A stretch of DNA of 64,000 nt from positions 310,001 to 374,000 of the forward strand of contig JBAZBK010000001.1 in assembly GCA_041671505.1 (NCBI GenBank), given 5' to 3'. The notes under the pieces were generated by a model, which worked only from the letters and a program-made list of their open reading frames with translations, did no database searches and was not told where the DNA came from. Numbering within the stretch: the first letter of the stretch is position 1; each line of letters begins with the position of its first letter. Shown one piece after another: positions 63,421-64,000 of this stretch. This DNA comes from JACPDH01 sp041671505. Lineage in GTDB: Bacteria > Acidobacteriota > Thermoanaerobaculia > Gp7-AA8. Position numbers and translations under genes: made by a program.

Positions 63421-64000
63421 TGCTCCTCCCCCCACGGCTCGCCGAAGAGGTCCTGGCGGTTGTGCGTCTTCGTCAGCATCAGCTGGAAGTCGCTGACATG
63501 CCGCTCGAGGAAGCCGCCTTCGCAATATGCGAGGTAGTAATCCCAGCCGCGCACGAACGAGTCGTCAAAGCCTAACATCCGCACCTTCCCCGCCGCTGCG
63601 AGGAACCGCTTCCGCCATTCGGCGAGCGTCCGCGCGTAGTGCGCCCCCATGTCTTCGGCCTGGTATAGCGCCATCGACGTCGCCCTCGCCAGCGAGTTGA
63701 ACACCTCGCTCACCGACGCGAGCTCCGAGCCGGGGAAGATGTGCTTCTGAATCCAGTCGGTCCGCTTCCTGTACGTGTGAAACTTCTGGTCGAGCATCGT
63801 GATCGTCTGCAGCAGCATCGTCCCGTCGGCCTTCAGCAGCTCGTCGCACTTGCCGAAGAACTCGTCGTAGAACTCGAACCCGACCGCCTCGAACATCTCG
63901 ATGCTGACGACCTTGTCGTAGCGACCCTCGAGCTTCCGGTAGTCCTCGAACAGAAGCTCGATCCGGTCCGACAGCTCCGCCTCGGCGATGCGCTGTTTCG
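63357..64000 (-). CDS. cfa: Cyclopropane-fatty-acyl-phospholipid synthase-like methyltransferase, C-terminal part (cut by window edge)
   Basis: The 214 visible residues begin beyond the right edge. They match the C-terminal half of Cfa-type SAM methyltransferases: SIEMFEAVGFEFYDEFFGKCDELLKADGTMLLQTITM (read across 63780-63900), WIQKHIFPGSELASVSEV, and WRKRFLAAAGKVRMLGFDDSFVRGWDYYLAYCEGGF. It methylates unsaturated phospholipid acyl chains. The final ~25 residues (EEQVEGQRSKVKAGRMQVVGERR) are translated from 7-bp repeat DNA and have no family counterpart that I know. Confidence 0.88.
   Translation of the reverse strand, partial: KQRIAEAELSDRIELLFEDYRKLEGRYDKVVSIEMFEAVGFEFYDEFFGKCDELLKADGTMLLQTITMLDQKFHTYRKRTDWIQKHIFPGSELASVSEVFNSLARATSMALYQAEDMGAHYARTLAEWRKRFLAAAGKVRMLGFDDSFVRGWDYYLAYCEGGFLERHVSDFQLMLTKTHNRQDLFGEPWGEEQVEGQRSKVKAGRMQVVGERR

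Overview
The window is high-GC bacterial chromosomal DNA with dense genes, no rRNA or tRNA that I can see, and no transposase, integrase or phage gene. Three Ser/Thr-kinase/beta-propeller reading frames (one cut by the left edge) and the metabolic mix suggest Acidobacteriota or a similar soil or sediment phylum. This is inference, since there is no phylogenetic marker. LigB-type dioxygenase, SNF2, GGDEF/EAL and HD-GYP genes point to a versatile free-living organism. The xanthine-dehydrogenase/YgfK/YgeY/YgeW/SsnA set is best known from anaerobic purine degradation.

Layout. 0-9.5 kb: propeller protein, lipoprotein hydrolase, Kef-type antiporter, haem-binding DUF3365 protein, LigB dioxygenase and SWIM-SNF2 helicase. 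9.8-15.2 kb: receptor-like kinase and RND/MMPL exporter. 15.5-17.8 kb: adenine permease plus adenine deaminase. 18-19.7 kb: C69 dipeptidase. 19.9-22.4 kb: molybdate uptake (ModE-like regulator, ModA, ModB, ModC). 22.7-26.3 kb: ABC permease/M1 peptidase fusion. 26.8-33.8 kb: unknown membrane protein, PAS-GGDEF-EAL protein, nitronate-monooxygenase-like protein and PLP decarboxylase. 34.1-52.2 kb: the core purine cluster. XdhC, an Fe-S/Mo hydroxylase, SsnA and two fold-type-II PLP enzymes lie on the plus strand. YgeY, a four-helix-bundle cassette, YgeW, a YgfK-like protein and a two-subunit xanthine dehydrogenase lie on the minus strand and converge on them near 42.5-42.9 kb. 52.8-64 kb: rhodanese, RidA, AlkD-like protein, kinase, sterol-desaturase-like hydroxylase, malic enzyme, HD-GYP, NTF2-like lipoprotein and the end of a Cfa-like methyltransferase.

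Taken together the genes describe import and deamination of adenine, molybdate supply, molybdenum hydroxylases that act on purines, and ring-opening and carbamoyl-handling enzymes that would recover ammonia, carbamoyl phosphate and amino-acid-level products.

The most unusual feature is the intergenic DNA. Much of it is made of tandem 7-bp words (for example AGGCGAA, AGGCCAA, AGGTCAA, GAATGAA, GAATTGA, GAACGTT) and of at least five families of long palindromes. The 7-mer arrays very often start at, or contain, the stop codon of the neighbouring gene. One palindromic family has a copy in frame inside the ygfK-like gene, and a small four-helix-bundle gene sits between perfect 37-bp inverted G-rich repeats. 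These are the best candidates here for something not yet described.
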